NCBI GenBank assembly: GCA_015680865.1
Contig: JADAKE010000023.1
Location: forward strand, 62,001 to 126,000
DNA: 64,000 bases
DNA from: Enterococcus lacertideformus
GTDB lineage: Bacteria; Bacillota; Bacilli; Lactobacillales; Enterococcaceae
Reading direction: 5' to 3'
The position numbers were made by a program, and so were the translations under genes. Every line of letters starts with the position of its first letter. Position 1 is the first letter of the stretch. The notes below the pieces were generated by a model. It searched no databases and was not told the origin of the DNA. It saw nothing but the letters and a program-made list of their open reading frames with translations. Shown in pieces: positions 19,547 through 28,401 of this stretch.

Positions 19547-19808
19547 ATACAAAACGATTAACTATTTTTCTTTCCAATTAAACACGCATTTATTAAATAA
19601 CAATCTTACTAAAACAGGATACTATCTTTCATCTTTTTTCATTAAACTTTTAAAGGGAAAAATATTTTTTGTAACTATAATAGATTTAGTATATTCCTAT
19701 TTCTAAAAAAATAGGTAAGTGAGTTTAAATTTATTGAAAAGAATTGACCAAAATATTCACTAACATAGTCACTTATAAATCAATAATTACGAGCAACGTC
19801 CACACTTA
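19547..19808. other. non-coding stretch between rrf2 and the palindrome
   Basis: AT-rich, no open frame with a start signal and no remnant recognised. Confidence 0.5.
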
Positions 19809-19866
19809 GAGTATGAAACCAACACCTATGAGGGGCATGCCCTTCATAGGTGTTGGTTTCATGCTC
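19809..19866. repeat. 58-bp palindrome, copy 1 (long hairpin, probable terminator)
   Basis: Two 29-base arms meet at GGGGCATGCCC with no loop and only two mismatches. Both mismatches become G-U pairs in plus-strand RNA, and TTTT follows on that strand. The central 20 or so bases are shared with copy 2 at 24452-24509. It probably ends the rrf2 transcript. Confidence 0.75.
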
Positions 19867-19918
19867 TTTTAAAATAAACTATCTCACCAAAGAAAATAGT
19901 TCCTGTACAAAAATAAAA

Positions 19919-20884
19919 TTACACTTCGCGCTTTTGGAATGTATCCAAAAATTCTCTAACTTCATCTGTAGTTTTTGTCCCCATTAGTTGTATCCGTAAA
20001 TCGTTCGCTCCAGGAAATCCCTTCACATAGATTTTAAAGAAGCGGTGTAAACCAATCATTGAGCGAGGAATTTCTTTCGAGTACTTATCTTGAAGATCCA
20101 GTTGCAGTCGCAAAAGCTCTAGTAATTCTTCTGCAAAATGTTCTCGTGGTTCTTTCTCAAAAGCAAATGGGTTTTTGAAGATACCACGACCAATCATGAT
20201 ACCATCCACTCCAAATTTTTCTACTAATGCTATACCGGTTTGACGGTCAGGAATATCTCCATTAATTGTAATAAGTGTTTGTGGCGCAATGTTGTCTCTT
20301 AATGTTACAACTTGAGGAATCAAATCCCAGTGAGCATTCACCTTACTCATTTCTTTTCTCGTCCGTAAATGAACAGAAAGATTCACGATATCTTGTCTTA
20401 ATAAGTGACTTAACCAGCCTTCGAGTTCTTCTTTCTGAGTATAACCGATCCTCGTTTTGACACTTACGGGTAATCCTCCCGCTTTAGCTGCTTCAATCAA
20501 CTCAGCTGCAACTTCTGGTCGTAGGATCAAGCCACTTCCCTTTCCACGCTCTGCCACATTAGGAACAGGACATCCCATATTCAAATCAATTCCCTTAAAT
20601 CCCATTTCAGCAAGCGCTATACTCATTTCTCTAAAATATTCTGGTTTATCACCCCAGATATGAGCGACCATCGGCTGTTCATCCTCCGTAAATGTTAACC
20701 GACCTCTAACGCTCTCTTTTCCATCGGGGTGACAGAAGCTATCTGAATTAGTAAATTCTGTAAAGAAAACATCCGGTCTTCCTGCCTCTTTCACTACATG
20801 ACGAAAGACAATATCTGTGACATCTTCCATTGGTGCTAATACAAAAAAAGGCTTCGGTAACTCTGCCCAAAAATTTTCTTTCAT
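19919..20884 (-). CDS. tRNA-dihydrouridine synthase
   Basis: FMN enzyme reducing uridines in tRNA D-loops. The TIM barrel starts with [19 protein letters not shown]. The catalytic cysteine is in [19 protein letters not shown], followed by SVKTRIGY and the phosphate-binding [16 protein letters not shown]. At 321 residues it is complete. The sequence resembles the DusC-like branch found as an accessory Dus in lactic acid bacteria more than the DusB gene linked to lysS. It is monocistronic. Confidence 0.9.
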   Translation of the reverse strand: MKENFWAELPKPFFVLAPMEDVTDIVFRHVVKEAGRPDVFFTEFTNSDSFCHPDGKESVRGRLTFTEDEQPMVAHIWGDKPEYFREMSIALAEMGFKGIDLNMGCPVPNVAERGKGSGLILRPEVAAELIEAAKAGGLPVSVKTRIGYTQKEELEGWLSHLLRQDIVNLSVHLRTRKEMSKVNAHWDLIPQVVTLRDNIAPQTLITINGDIPDRQTGIALVEKFGVDGIMIGRGIFKNPFAFEKEPREHFAEELLELLRLQLDLQDKYSKEIPRSMIGLHRFFKIYVKGFPGANDLRIQLMGTKTTDEVREFLDTFQKREV

Positions 20885-20998
20885 TTAAGCCACTCCATTT
20901 CACTGGAATTTCACCAGTCACTTTATTTCGTAATTCTAAAAAAACAGGATTATTATACTAGGAATATGTAAAAGAAGCAAAATCAGTGCTTCATCCTA

Positions 20999-21526
20999 TT
21001 ATTCAATCAATTTTTGATAAGCTAAACGTTCATTGTCCACATAATCATCTACGTAAACAATTCCACATAATGTAAAGCCACAATGATTCATGATTCGTTG
21101 CATTCCAATATTTTTTTTATGCGTGTCTACTCTGATTTGTGACATTCCCAACATCTTTGTTTCACTCTCTGCAAATTCGATCAGACGATAAGCTAACTTT
21201 TGCCCTCGGAAATCTTCTGATAATGCAATACGGTGGATCGTTGTATATGGATCCTTTGCTTTTTCCCAGCTTCCCTCAAAAATCTTTTGATAATTTTTAT
21301 CCGGAGTCTTTTGCAAAGCCAACGTACCAGCGACGATACCATCTACTAAGAAAACATATCCCCACGATTTCTGAATGTCTTGCTTAATTGTTTCTTCATT
21401 TGGGTACCCATTTTGCCACTGCGGACTACCATTGATAGCTAATAAAGATTTTGCATCGTTGATCACCTTCATAACCGCTGGAACATCTTCTAGCGTTGTT
21501 TTTCTAAATACAAGAGACATTTTCAT
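20999..21526 (-). CDS. GNAT family N-acetyltransferase
   Basis: Acetyl-CoA-dependent acetyltransferase of unknown substrate. The GNAT fold is shown by TTIHRIALSEDFRGQKLAYRLIEFAE (motif A with the pyrophosphate-binding RGQKLA loop) and HKKNIGMQRIMNHCGFTLCG (motif B). It has 175 residues and is complete. Two ATGs (21526 and 21520) follow AAAGGAG; the second has the better spacing. Confidence 0.85.
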   Translation of the reverse strand: MKMSLVFRKTTLEDVPAVMKVINDAKSLLAINGSPQWQNGYPNEETIKQDIQKSWGYVFLVDGIVAGTLALQKTPDKNYQKIFEGSWEKAKDPYTTIHRIALSEDFRGQKLAYRLIEFAESETKMLGMSQIRVDTHKKNIGMQRIMNHCGFTLCGIVYVDDYVDNERLAYQKLIE

Positions 21527-21618
21527 TCACTCCTTTTTGTTTTCCTATTTTAATACATAGAACAAGTTAGGAGCAACAACAAATGGCTTTCTTTTCTATC
21601 ACTTAATTGAATAAGTTC

Positions 21619-22307
21619 CTAGCTTCTTAACCCACGCCCTTTATTGATTAAATACCAACAAAGCGAATAAAGTACAACAATAAATAAAACTAGTATGGTG
21701 ATTGAGATGGTAATAGGTACATCCGTTGTCCCAAGAAAACCATATCGGAAACCTGAAATCATATACACGATAGGATTAACTTTTGAAATTGCCTGCCAAA
21801 CCGGTGGTAACATAGAAATCGAATAAAAGACCCCACCAAGATAAGTCAACGGTTGAAGGACAAACGTTGGTACAATCGACACGTCATCATAAGACTGGGC
21901 AAATATCCCATTGATCAATCCTGCTAATGAAAACAAAATAGCCGTCATCAACAAAGTAACGATAACAGTCCACCAATAACAAAGCCCCAAATAATAACAT
22001 GTGTTGGCACTGGTGCCACTAAAATTTCTTCAATGTTTTTCTGGAATTTTTGCGAGAAAAAAGAAGAAGAAATATTGGAGTATGAGCTGGTGATCGCTGA
22101 CATCATGATTAACCCAGGAACGATAAACTCCATGTAAGAAAATCCGCCCATGTCGCCAATTCTCCCCCCGATCATTTTCCCAAAAATTACAAAATAAAGC
22201 GAGGTAGTGATAACCGGTGGGACTAAAGTTTGTACCCAAATACGCAAATAACGATTCGTTTCTTTAATTGCTAAACTTTTTAAAGCTGTAAAATAAAGAC
22301 TAAACAT
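21619..22307 (-). pseudogene. ABC-2 type exporter permease (frameshifted)
   Basis: Membrane half of the exporter encoded with the preceding ATPase. The N-terminal part (ETNRYLRIWVQTLVPPVITT, EFIVPGLIMMSAI, then the EEILVAPVPTHVIIWGFVIGG loop) and the C-terminal part (TAILFSLAGLINGIFAQSYDD, QPLTYLGGVFYSISMLPPVWQ) are standard ABC-2 sequence. At 21955-21985 the frame is lost after GGLL. The 689 bases are one short of 230 codons. ATG 22307 overlaps the ATPase stop. Without repair the exporter would lack three helices. Confidence 0.85.
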
Positions 22308-23235
22308 TTTTTTCCTCCACATGACCTTTTTCATCGGTGATTTTCAAGAATAATTCTTCTAAGCGGTTCGATTTATTTCTCATCGAAAGCACCTTTACTC
22401 CTTGTTCACTCAATTGCTCAAAGATTCCATTTACTCCTTGATTGCGTTCTACTTCCACAGCAAGCGTGCGTTCATCCTCAAAAGAACTATTGTATCCTTG
22501 GAGAACAGGTTCCTTATCATAAGGAGCTAAATCAAAAATAAATGTTTCAAATTGTAACTTAGAAAGTAATGATTTCATACTTGTATTTTCAATCAATTCA
22601 CCAGATTGGATAATCCCGATATTTCGACAAAGCATTTCCGCTTCTTCTAAATAGTGAGTCGTCAAAATAATCGTTGTGCCTTTTTTATTTAACTCACGTA
22701 AGAATTCCCACATTTCTCTTCTTAACTCAATATCCACACCTGCTGTAGGTTCATCCAAAATCAATAATTTTGGTTCGTGCATCAACGCTCTAGCAATCAT
22801 CAAACGTCGTTTCATTCCACCAGAAAGCATGCGTGCACGGACATTTCTCTTTTCCCATAGATTGGATTGTTTTAAATATTTTTCACTACGTATTAATGCT
22901 TCTTGCCGTGAAACGCCATAATACCCTGCCTGATTCACTACAATTTGTTGAACTGTTTCAAAAGGATTAAAATTGAATTCTTGAGGAACTAACCCAATTT
23001 GTTGTTTTGCTCGAACTAATTCAGTATCAAGGTCGTAACCAAAAACTTTCACTTCCCCAGAGGTTTTATTAACAAGTGAAGTGATAATACCAATTGTTGT
23101 GGACTTTCCAGCACCATTTGGCCCAAGTAGCGCATAAAAATCGCCTTCTTCTACCGTCAAATCAATACCTCGTAATGCTTCAACTCCCGTTGCATATGTT
23201 TTTTTTAAATTTTTTATTTCAAGAGCCTGTACCAT
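22300..23235 (-). CDS. ABC-2 exporter ATP-binding protein
   Basis: Nucleotide-binding subunit of a multidrug, antibiotic or Na+-type exporter. Walker A is GPNGAGKST, the signature is MLSGGMKRRLMIARAL and Walker B is LLILDEPTAGVD with the H-loop in TTHYLEEAE. The 311 residues include the C-terminal extension typical of DrrA/CcmA/NatA-like proteins. It is intact, with its stop overlapping the broken permease gene. Confidence 0.92.
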   Translation of the reverse strand: MVQALEIKNLKKTYATGVEALRGIDLTVEEGDFYALLGPNGAGKSTTIGIITSLVNKTSGEVKVFGYDLDTELVRAKQQIGLVPQEFNFNPFETVQQIVVNQAGYYGVSRQEALIRSEKYLKQSNLWEKRNVRARMLSGGMKRRLMIARALMHEPKLLILDEPTAGVDIELRREMWEFLRELNKKGTTIILTTHYLEEAEMLCRNIGIIQSGELIENTSMKSLLSKLQFETFIFDLAPYDKEPVLQGYNSSFEDERTLAVEVERNQGVNGIFEQLSEQGVKVLSMRNKSNRLEELFLKITDEKGHVEEKNV

Positions 23236-23379
23236 CTATTAACAATCCCCTTTTCCCATCTCGTTCTCGATTCTCTATTGTACCACGGAATGGCTTAAAT
23301 AAACGAAGAAAATTATTAAAAAACGATGCTTAAAATAAAAAAACTTTCCTAGCTCATAGGCTTACTTTTAGCTATAGAT

Positions 23380-23806
23380 TTACCTTTCAACACCTTCAAT
23401 TTTACGAAAAGAAAAGACACAATCAGGTTTGCATGTGATTGGCATAAACATCCGATAATTTAACACCGCTGCTGTAACTCCTAATTCTCCTAATAATTTC
23501 CAGACATTCATCGCTTCAGCTGTCTTCTTTTCTAATCTACTGATAATGAAGTCACATGAAATAAATAGTAGCATAAACATTATAATCAGGGAATCAAAGA
23601 TAATTTCTGCTTCTGAACCCTTTTTCACTCGGAAAGTAACACCAAATTTTAGAATATTTTTTAATGGTTTAACATTCTTTTATAAACCAGTTTGTAAAGG
23701 TGACTGGATTTTTGCTAATTGATTTCGCCGTTGAAACTAAGTAATCCATATTGTTAATCTCTATCAGTAAAATAATAAACCCAAGAATCATTAATATAAT
23801 AAACAT
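23380..23806 (-). pseudogene. decayed partial copy of the membrane MutS-like gene
   Basis: The frame encoding KKGSEAEIIFDSLIIMFML...ISRLEKKTAEAMNVWKLLGELGV...PITCKP is clearly homologous to the middle of the protein at 24594-26243 (KSGSEAEILFDYVNMMFML...). Upstream on the same strand, other frames give INNMDYLVSTA and NVKPLKNILKFGVTFRVK, again matching, with at least one frameshift and one stop between them. The part after PITC diverges and the ATPase domain is gone. It is a duplicated relic, not an active gene. Confidence 0.75.
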
Positions 23807-24028
23807 TTTGTGAACTCTCATGCTTTCCTAGCTTTTGTTGATTTAACTATATGAAAGAATCGTAAACATAGACAGCCTTTTTTGAATAGGATCACTTTCT
23901 AAGCTAACAAACCGTCAGTTTTTCATTATCTTATTAAACAGTTTGTGAATCGACTGGTTCATCTTCTAAATAAAAAAAGGAGAAGGTATTTTACTCCTCA
24001 CTCCTTTAGTACATAAATCATCTATTTT
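23807..24028. other. short non-coding stretch
   Basis: Separates the MutS-like relic from the 76-codon fragment; no gene signal seen. Confidence 0.4.
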
Positions 24029-24259
24029 TTATGGAATCTTACGCACATTATAAGTCACTTGGACACTACTTCCAGCTTCATCACCTTTGAAAAATGCAGT
24101 ACCAGCAAGGCTTGAAGAAGTATAAATATCGTTTCCATAAGCGAGGATATCATCTCCATTTGCACTATCAGATTCTCTTACGACTGCTTTAATTCGTATT
24201 TGAGAAGGAACTGGATTAAATGTTCGCAGATTTTTATCATAACTTTGGACCCAATCCAT
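24029..24259 (-). pseudogene. C-terminal fragment of a probable secreted protein
   Basis: Encodes 76 residues of polar, beta-rich sequence (RIKAVVRESDSANGDDILAYG, SVQVTYNVRKIP) with no start signal, signal peptide or ribosome binding site; upstream the frame remains open but carries no leader. It resembles the tail of an exported Gram-positive protein whose 5' part has been lost. I do not recognise the family. Confidence 0.35.
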
Positions 24260-24451
24260 AGTGACGGCGTAGTAACATCGCCATAAGTTTCCATTAAGTA
24301 AGAATAGCTTAACTATATCATGATCCGATTGAATGCTTAAACAATCATATTAAAGTATTAAAACGCAATGTCTATGGTTTCAGAAACTTTTACAATTTCA
24401 AACTACGCATTCTGGTTCGTCATGGAAGAACATTTTTAACCAAATAAAAAA

Positions 24452-24509
24452 GAGTATAGGACAAACATCTATGAGGGGCATGCCCCTCATAGATGTTTGT
24501 CCTATACTC
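24452..24509. repeat. 58-bp perfect palindrome, copy 2 (terminator of the MutS-like gene)
   Basis: Two 29-base arms with no mismatch and no loop, centred on GGGGCATGCCCC at 24480/24481. On the minus strand it is followed by CTTTTTTATTT, so it should terminate the MutS-like transcript 85 bases past its stop. The core is the same as copy 1 at 19.8 kb, but the outer arms differ. Confidence 0.9.
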
Positions 24510-24593
24510 AATAATTCTAAACTTTCTCTTTACCAACATTATTTGATAAAGAGGCGCAAGTTTCCAAGATCACTGACGACTCTTTTTTCACTG

Positions 24594-26243
24594 TTATTCA
24601 AATACACGCCATGTGCGATTTTGGTCAAAATACATAGCTTCTTCCTTGGCATTTTCTACTAATTCCCCAGGATAATCCAACACTTTTAATAAGGCAATCG
24701 CATTTCTTGTTGTGGCTGGACCTTTTTTCAATCGAAAGTCAAAACTAATCCCCTTTTCTGCTGTGACTTGTTCCTCAAAGTGAACATTCTCGCATTCATT
24801 TTTCAAGATCTCAGTCAATTCAATATCGTGTGTCGCCACAAAAGCTAGTGAAGGATAATCTGCCAACCACCTTACTACTGCTGCAGAAGAAGCAATCCGT
24901 TCGATCGTATTGGTTCCCTTTAAAATCTCATACACAAAACAATAACATCTTTCGCCTTTTTCTACTTGATCTAGTAGTCGTTTAATCGATTTGATTTCTG
25001 AAACAAAATAACTATCTCCTACAAACAAGTCATCTTCGATCGCCATAGAAGTCAGTACGTGACCATGCTGCAAGGTAAATTTTTCTGCTAGGGCTGTTTG
25101 GATCGTCTGTGCTAAGATACAATTGATCGCAATACTTTTCACGTAAGTAGATTTACCTGAAGCATTCGAGCCCGTCACTAAGATATTCTGGTGCCAATCT
25201 ACTGGGTTCACTACCGCTTCTTTCAAGAGGGGATGATATAAATCTTCTGCCTCTACTCCATTATTCATAAATTCTGGCTGACAGGTAATAGGCATGTAGG
25301 TACGGTAGTTGAGGACCGCAGCCGCTACTTCCATTTCTCCTAATAATTCCCAAACCTTCATTGCTTCTTTCGTTTTTTTCTCTAACCTACTAATAACAAA
25401 GTGATAAGAAATAAAAGGTAACATGAACATCATATTGACATAATCAAATAAAATTTCTGCTTCCGACCCACTCTTAACTCGAAAAGAAAACCCAAATTTA
25501 GGGATATCTTTTAATGGTTTGACATTTTGCCGTAATTCATCTCGAACCGGTGTAGCAATCTTTGCTACTTGATTCGCTGTTGAGATCGTTGATACTAGGT
25601 AACCCATACTATTGATCTCAGTTTCTAATGTCTGTTTCTTTACTTGATAATAAAGTGTGTTAAAAATCAAACTACCAATCGCTAGATAGATACCTAAGAC
25701 TTGTCCAAATAATAATAAAATTAAGCCAATGATCGGTAAAAGACCTAAAAAAGTATAAAAGCCGACATGTCCAATCTGTTTACTTTGACCATCCGCTAAA
25801 TATTGCTTCGTAAAATTACCATCTTTTTTCCCTAGTCGTGCAAATTGATATTGGATTTTTTCTCTTGTTTGAGGATTTTCTTGGTAAAAAGTAATTAGCT
25901 TCTCTAATTGTTGATCTTTCCCAAAGTCAAAGCTCCTCAGCCGTTGATACAAAGCTTCTGAACCAATACTAGAGTACGTCAGGTTGATTCCTTCAAAAAC
26001 TTCAAACATATCCAAATCGTACCACGTCAAATCATCCACTTCACTTGACCATGAACGAAATTCTTTTTCTGTGAGCCAAGCTTCCTTTAAACTTTTTTCT
26101 TTATCAAATCGAGGTTGATAAGGCACTCTTCCCCACTTCTTATGGATACTTTCTTTTAATTTTCGGCGTGCATTGAGATCTAGAGCAATGAGCAAAACTA
26201 TTACACCACAAATCAATAGCACAATAAATGTTTTTTGATCCAT
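24594..26243 (-). CDS. membrane MutS-like ATPase with altered Walker B
   Basis: Protein of the MutS-related family with two to three membrane helices (residues 4-24 and a pair near 175-220) and a C-terminal MutS-type ATPase: Walker A TGSNASGKST, then ATHDIEL. The family is separate from mismatch-repair MutS and its role is unknown. I place the start at 26243, after GGAGAAAAATGT. The Walker B motif reads FVYEILKGTNT where the family has VDEIL; the Asp codon appears as TAT. That change should abolish ATP hydrolysis. A decayed paralogue lies at 23.4-23.8 kb. Confidence 0.85.
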   Translation of the reverse strand: MDQKTFIVLLICGVIVLLIALDLNARRKLKESIHKKWGRVPYQPRFDKEKSLKEAWLTEKEFRSWSSEVDDLTWYDLDMFEVFEGINLTYSSIGSEALYQRLRSFDFGKDQQLEKLITFYQENPQTREKIQYQFARLGKKDGNFTKQYLADGQSKQIGHVGFYTFLGLLPIIGLILLLFGQVLGIYLAIGSLIFNTLYYQVKKQTLETEINSMGYLVSTISTANQVAKIATPVRDELRQNVKPLKDIPKFGFSFRVKSGSEAEILFDYVNMMFMLPFISYHFVISRLEKKTKEAMKVWELLGEMEVAAAVLNYRTYMPITCQPEFMNNGVEAEDLYHPLLKEAVVNPVDWHQNILVTGSNASGKSTYVKSIAINCILAQTIQTALAEKFTLQHGHVLTSMAIEDDLFVGDSYFVSEIKSIKRLLDQVEKGERCYCFVYEILKGTNTIERIASSAAVVRWLADYPSLAFVATHDIELTEILKNECENVHFEEQVTAEKGISFDFRLKKGPATTRNAIALLKVLDYPGELVENAKEEAMYFDQNRTWRVFE

Positions 26244-26666
26244 ACATTTTTCTCCTATTCTGTTTTCCATTGGATAAAGTATAGCATTGTTTGAACCCTT
26301 CCCCACACCGATGTTTTTTTCAAAATACTCATATCTTTTTTTATCCGTTTTAAAAATTAAATTGGCAAATAAGTATACTCTACGATAATTTGAACTATAC
26401 TTTACTTCTGTTGACAGGGCTTCTTTACTAGTGATAAATATTTTGACATCATTTTTTTTAGTTGACTTTCCAATTAGGTAAATCCCAATGCGAGGTTTTT
26501 TCTCAATTTTTAACTCAAAACGATTCAAGAACTGTCCAAGCTTCTGAATATCTTGATAAATTGTTTTATTCGAAACATTGAGTTTTTCACTAAAGAAACT
26601 TGCTGGTTGAAAACCCTCCTCCTCTAAAAGTAATTCAATTAACTGACTCTCGCGCTTTGATAACAT
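26244..26666 (-). pseudogene. truncated HTH regulator (BglG/MtlR-like N-terminus) fused in frame to the MutS-like gene
   Basis: The 141 codons upstream of the MutS-like start share its frame and encode a winged-helix domain (KRESQLIELLLEEEGFQPAS, EKLNVSNKTIYQDIQKLGQFL) and the first part of a following domain. This is the N-terminus of a BglG/Mga-type multidomain regulator, normally 500-700 residues long. The rest (PRD or EIIA-like domains) is missing. A deletion probably joined it to the leader of the next gene. The good ribosome binding site before 26243 suggests the MutS-like protein is made on its own. Confidence 0.65.
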
Positions 26667-26734
26667 CCATCATCACCCCAGAAAACGTTTTCCTTGTCTA
26701 TATCATAGAGTTTTTCTCACTAAAGATAAATGCG

Positions 26735-26766
26735 TAATCTGTTCCACATTAAAGTGGAACAGATTA
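26735..26766. promoter_or_regulatory. 13-bp perfect inverted repeat upstream of the HTH remnant
   Basis: TAATCTGTTCCAC and GTGGAACAGATTA are separated by 6 bases. It lies about 70 bases upstream of the regulator fragment, and no T run follows on either strand, so it looks more like an operator than a terminator. Confidence 0.5.
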
Positions 26767-27087
26767 TTACGACTCTATACTTTTTGATGTTGGTGAAACT
26801 TATCCATATCTTTTTTACGATTTAAAATAAAAAAACATCTTGAAATCCTTTAGAATTAAGTTAATCAATTCATATAGAAGGATTCAAGATGTCCTATGCT
26901 CAAGCTTATCAAAGATACCTTAACTATTCTAGGACCAAAAGTTTATTTCGAAGAGAAGTATTTTTTGATTAAAAAATGAACAGAAAGTAATCCCTTCTGC
27001 CAATTCGTTATTCTAGGATTTCTCTTTCCCAACATCATTTGACAAAGAACCAAAAAAATTCGTATCCATTGTCGTACCCAAAAACAC
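26767..27087. other. non-coding stretch with IS-end-like sequence
   Basis: Contains a long hairpin (CATCTTGAAATCCTT/AAGGATTCAAGATG, 26833-26891) and, at about 27010-27050, TTTCTCTTTCCCAACATCATTTGACAAAGAA, which closely repeats sequence at 24520-24555. It looks like an insertion-sequence end. No transposase frame remains. Confidence 0.4.
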
Positions 27088-27123
27088 AAAAAAAAAGACA
27101 CTCTCCCAAATTTGGAAAGTGCC
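27088..27123 (-). terminator. Rho-independent terminator after rpsI
   Basis: On the minus strand CACTTTCC pairs with GGGAGAGTG around AAATTT and is followed by nine T residues. Confidence 0.8.
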
Positions 27124-27217
27124 TTGAAACGATACAACGGACTGGTACTCGATTTCTCTCGAAATCTCCGTCCCATACTGTATTCATAAGCGAATAAATT
27201 CGCAACGACTCCAGCAA

Positions 27218-27610
27218 TTAACGTTTTGAGAATTGTGAAGCTTTACGAGCTTTCTTAAGACCTGGTTTCTTACGTTCGACCATACGTGCGTCACGAGTAA
27301 GTAAGCCAGCACGTTTAAGAGCTAAACGGAAGTCAGGATCAACTTCGAGTAATGCACGAGCAATACCATGACGGATAGCTCCTGATTGTCCAGCATAGCC
27401 TCCGCCGTTTACGTTAACAAATACGTCATAAGCGCCTTTTGTTTCAGTAACAGCGAAAGGTTGATTGATTACTTCACGCAAGTCAGCATGTGGAATGTAT
27501 TCTTCAACATCTTTTTTGTTTACAGTAATTTTACCAGTTCCTGGTACTAAACGTACACGAGCAACTGCATTTTTACGACGGCCTGTGCCGATATATTGAA
27601 CTTGTGCCAA
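27218..27610 (-). CDS. rpsI: 30S ribosomal protein S9
   Basis: Small-subunit protein whose C-terminal tail contacts P-site t[23 protein letters not shown] near the start and the extremely basic C-terminus ending [11 protein letters not shown] are invariant family features. It has 130 residues, intact, 15 bases downstream of rplM with a GGAGGG box in the gap. Confidence 0.97.
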   Translation of the reverse strand: MAQVQYIGTGRRKNAVARVRLVPGTGKITVNKKDVEEYIPHADLREVINQPFAVTETKGAYDVFVNVNGGGYAGQSGAIRHGIARALLEVDPDFRLALKRAGLLTRDARMVERKKPGLKKARKASQFSKR

Positions 27611-27625
27611 TGAAATTCCCTCCTA

Positions 27626-28069
27626 TTAGATTAAGTTTGTAATGTCTAAAACTTCTGGTTGTTGTGCTGCATGTGGATGTTCAGCGCCAGCGTATACATT
27701 CAATTTTGTAAATTGTTTACGGCCTAAAGTATTTTTAGGAAGCATTCCTTTTACAGAAGTTTCAATCAAACGACGAGAATTTTTAGCACGCAATTCGCCA
27801 GCAGTGATCGACTTCAATCCTCCTGGGTAGTTGCTGTGACGGTAATAAATTTTATCAGTCGCTTTTTTACCTGTTAATTTCACTTTATCTGCATTGATTA
27901 CGATGACGAAATCGCCAGTGTCCAAATGAGGTGTGAAAGTTGGTTTATTTTTACCACGTAGTACAGATGCAACAACTGTTGAAAGACGTCCCAATGGAAC
28001 ATCCGTTGCGTCTACTACATACCATTTACGTTCTACTTCGCCTGGTTTGGCCATATATGTTGTACGCAC
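27626..28069 (-). CDS. rplM: 50S ribosomal protein L13
   Basis: Early-assembly large-subunit protein. The GTG at 28069 starts [21 protein letters not shown], the normal N-terminus, after TTGGAGGAAACTAAC; an ATG further upstream (28150) is in the leader and gives no family sequence. It includes [20 protein letters not shown] and [10 protein letters not shown] and ends LDITNLI. It has 147 residues. Transcription starts from a strong promoter at 28156-28184. Confidence 0.97.
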   Translation of the reverse strand: MRTTYMAKPGEVERKWYVVDATDVPLGRLSTVVASVLRGKNKPTFTPHLDTGDFVIVINADKVKLTGKKATDKIYYRHSNYPGGLKSITAGELRAKNSRRLIETSVKGMLPKNTLGRKQFTKLNVYAGAEHPHAAQQPEVLDITNLI

Positions 28070-28148
28070 GTTAGTTTCCTCCAATTTAAGTTCTGATGTT
28101 TGACATACACTTCGAGTTTCCGGGGCTCTTTGTGGGGCAAACAATACC
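28070..28148 (-). promoter_or_regulatory. candidate L13 leader of rplM-rpsI
   Basis: About 80 bases of untranslated leader with GC-rich paired segments (GCCCCACAAAGAGCCCCGG) precede the GTG start. Position and size fit the ribosomal protein L13 leader family known from Firmicutes, where L13 represses its own mRNA. I have not checked the fold against the covariance model. Confidence 0.45.
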
Positions 28149-28155
28149 ATTTAAC

Positions 28156-28184
28156 ATATTACCTTCTAATCCTCTTAATGTCAA
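28156..28184 (-). promoter_or_regulatory. rplM-rpsI promoter
   Basis: TTGACA (28179-28184) and TAATAT (28156-28161) with a 17-base spacer on the minus strand: a near-consensus sigma-A promoter placing the start of transcription near 28148. Confidence 0.85.
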
Positions 28185-28401
28185 CGTTTTTCGTTATTAA
28201 TAAAAAATTCAATTCCTTGAGATAAGAAACAATCGCTTTATAGTTTTTCTATCAAACTTAGCAAATATTAAAGAAGAATTAAGAACATTGATTTTTTTAT
28301 ATCAAACATAACGAATGCATTATAATTAAATAACAAATAAACAAAAATAAATAATTTGTTTATTAAGAATATTTATTATTATATTTGTCAGGAGGAGAAA
28401 A

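Noticed and set aside
26943..27176. 77-codon minus-strand frame downstream of rpsI
   Set aside because: It overlaps the rpsI terminator and IS-end-like sequence, has no start signal and is unlike a protein.
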